This document shows positions 13,315-13,958 of a stretch of 13,958 nt of DNA, piece by piece. The DNA is taken from assembly GCA_002773575.1 (NCBI GenBank), contig PFAT01000053.1:1283-15240 (forward strand), read 5' to 3'. The notes below the pieces were generated by a model, which was not told the DNA's origin, made no database searches, and saw only the letters and a program-made list of their open reading frames with translations. Within the stretch, counting starts at the first letter, position 1, and every line of letters begins with the position of its first letter. This stretch comes from Candidatus Falkowbacteria bacterium CG10_big_fil_rev_8_21_14_0_10_44_15. Its GTDB lineage: Bacteria > Patescibacteriota > Patescibacteriia > Patescibacteriales > XYC2-FULL-47-12. Both the position numbers and the translations under genes were made by a program.

Positions 13315-13958
13315 ATGGCAATAAACATTCTTGGTATCAACATCTCTACTGATTCACGACAGGAGATTCTAAAAAAAATTTCTGATTTTTTAAACGAAAA
13401 AACGCCGCATTACATCGTTACCCCTAACCCGGAATTTCTGCTGGCCGCGAAACACGACGAGGAATTTTTTTATATTTTAAATCAAGCTGACATTGCCGTG
13501 CCCGACGGAATTGGGTTGGTCTTTGCCGGCTGGTTTATGGGTAAAATTATCAAGCGAACCGCCGGCATTGATTTGATGTTTTCTCTTTGCGCGCTGGCAA
13601 CCAAAGAAAATAAATCTGTTTATTTATTGGGCGGTGGCATGGGGGTTGCGCAAGTGGCGGCGGAAAAATTAAAATTACAATATCCTAATTTAAAAATAGC
13701 CGGCGCGGAAGAAGGATTAAAGCCGGGCGCTTGGAAGCTGCGTTCCGGCAAATGGCTTAAAGGCAAGGCAGAAAATCAAAAATTACTGGAACGCATTAAC
13801 GCCGCTAAGCCAGATATTATTTTTGTCGCTTTCGGGCATCCGCGCCAAGAGCGATGGATTTACCACAATTTACCCCTCCTTAACCCTCCCCTTAATAAGG
13901 GGAGGGAGGGGTGGGGTGGCGTTAAAGTAGCGGTTGGCGTAGGCGGCAGTTTTGATTT
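13315..13958 (+). CDS. WecG/TagA/CpsF-family glycosyltransferase (3' partial)
   Basis: The ATG at 13315 opens a frame that runs off the window end; 214 residues are visible. The family transfers ManNAc or ManNAcA to a lipid-linked GlcNAc in wall teichoic acid, common antigen or capsule synthesis, at the inner face of the membrane. Matching motifs: TPNPEFLLAA (36-45), VPDGIGLVFA (62-71), KRTAGIDL (80-87), LLGGGMGVA (104-112), FVAFGHPRQERW (170-181) and VAVGVGGSFD (205-214). Thr36 and Asp64 fall where TagA has its key Thr and Asp. Residues about 186-201 are encoded by a palindrome inserted in frame between WIYHNL and VKVAVGVGG. Spacer to murB is 44 bp. Confidence 0.9.
   Translation, partial: MAINILGINISTDSRQEILKKISDFLNEKTPHYIVTPNPEFLLAAKHDEEFFYILNQADIAVPDGIGLVFAGWFMGKIIKRTAGIDLMFSLCALATKENKSVYLLGGGMGVAQVAAEKLKLQYPNLKIAGAEEGLKPGAWKLRSGKWLKGKAENQKLLERINAAKPDIIFVAFGHPRQERWIYHNLPLLNPPLNKGREGWGGVKVAVGVGGSFD
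13872..13917. repeat. C/G-rich palindrome in frame in the wecG-like gene
   Basis: CCCTCCCCTT (13884-13893) pairs perfectly with AAGGGGAGGG (13897-13906) around a three-base loop, and outer ACCCC/GGGGT arms (13872-13876 and 13913-13917) extend it imperfectly. It encodes PLLNPPLNKGREGWGG in the gene's frame. The repeat type (CCCTCCCCTT...AAGGGGAGGG) is one I know as a common intergenic palindrome in various bacteria. Confidence 0.8.

Noticed and set aside
6282..13917. CRISPR array formed by the scattered palindromes
   Set aside because: The palindromes are of different sequence families and irregular spacing, and no repeat-spacer pattern or cas gene is present.

Overview
The window looks like chromosomal DNA of a Candidate Phyla Radiation (Patescibacteria, probably Parcubacteria-like) bacterium. 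The basis is inference from several observations. The genes are tightly packed and mostly lack Shine-Dalgarno sequences. There are several small membrane proteins of the kind seen in these genomes. The peptidoglycan genes carry divergent but intact motifs, and short palindromes and simple repeats sit both between and inside genes. No rRNA or marker gene fixes the lineage.

Left part (1-2141): an accessory, defence-like operon. It opens with the C-terminal end of a type ISP restriction-modification protein, which overlaps a HEPN-domain protein with an R-x5-H motif by 4 bp. Five bases later comes a protein with an N-terminal STAS-like region and a C-terminal GHKL-type ATPase. A 90-residue STAS-like (DUF4325) protein follows, and the operon closes with a strong intrinsic terminator at 2113-2141. 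A partner-switching control module next to a likely RNase toxin and a restriction system is the best candidate for a little-described system here.

Middle (2142-4037): a non-coding stretch with a long hairpin, then four small membrane proteins and a 45-codon ORF that looks like a truncated remnant.

Right part (4043-end): a cell-wall cluster in the order mraY, ftsW, murG, [small membrane protein on the minus strand], murC, ABC exporter, [unrecognised 315-residue protein], murB, and a WecG/TagA-type glycosyltransferase cut by the window end. Together these make lipid I and lipid II (MraY, MurG), polymerise glycan (FtsW), supply the UDP-MurNAc-peptide (MurB, MurC) and probably make or decorate a wall or surface polymer (WecG/TagA). 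murD is missing from its common place between mraY and ftsW.

The second theme is repeats inside essential genes. An 18/20 to 19/20 type palindrome is read in frame (or forms the leader) at the start of murC, and a related palindrome lies after the ABC gene. A C/G-rich palindrome is read in frame inside the wecG-like gene. Arrays of five 7-bp units lie in frame in murG and in murC, and a degenerate 7-bp-periodic array lies between murB and wecG. This resembles Rickettsia palindromic elements and cyanobacterial heptamer repeats.
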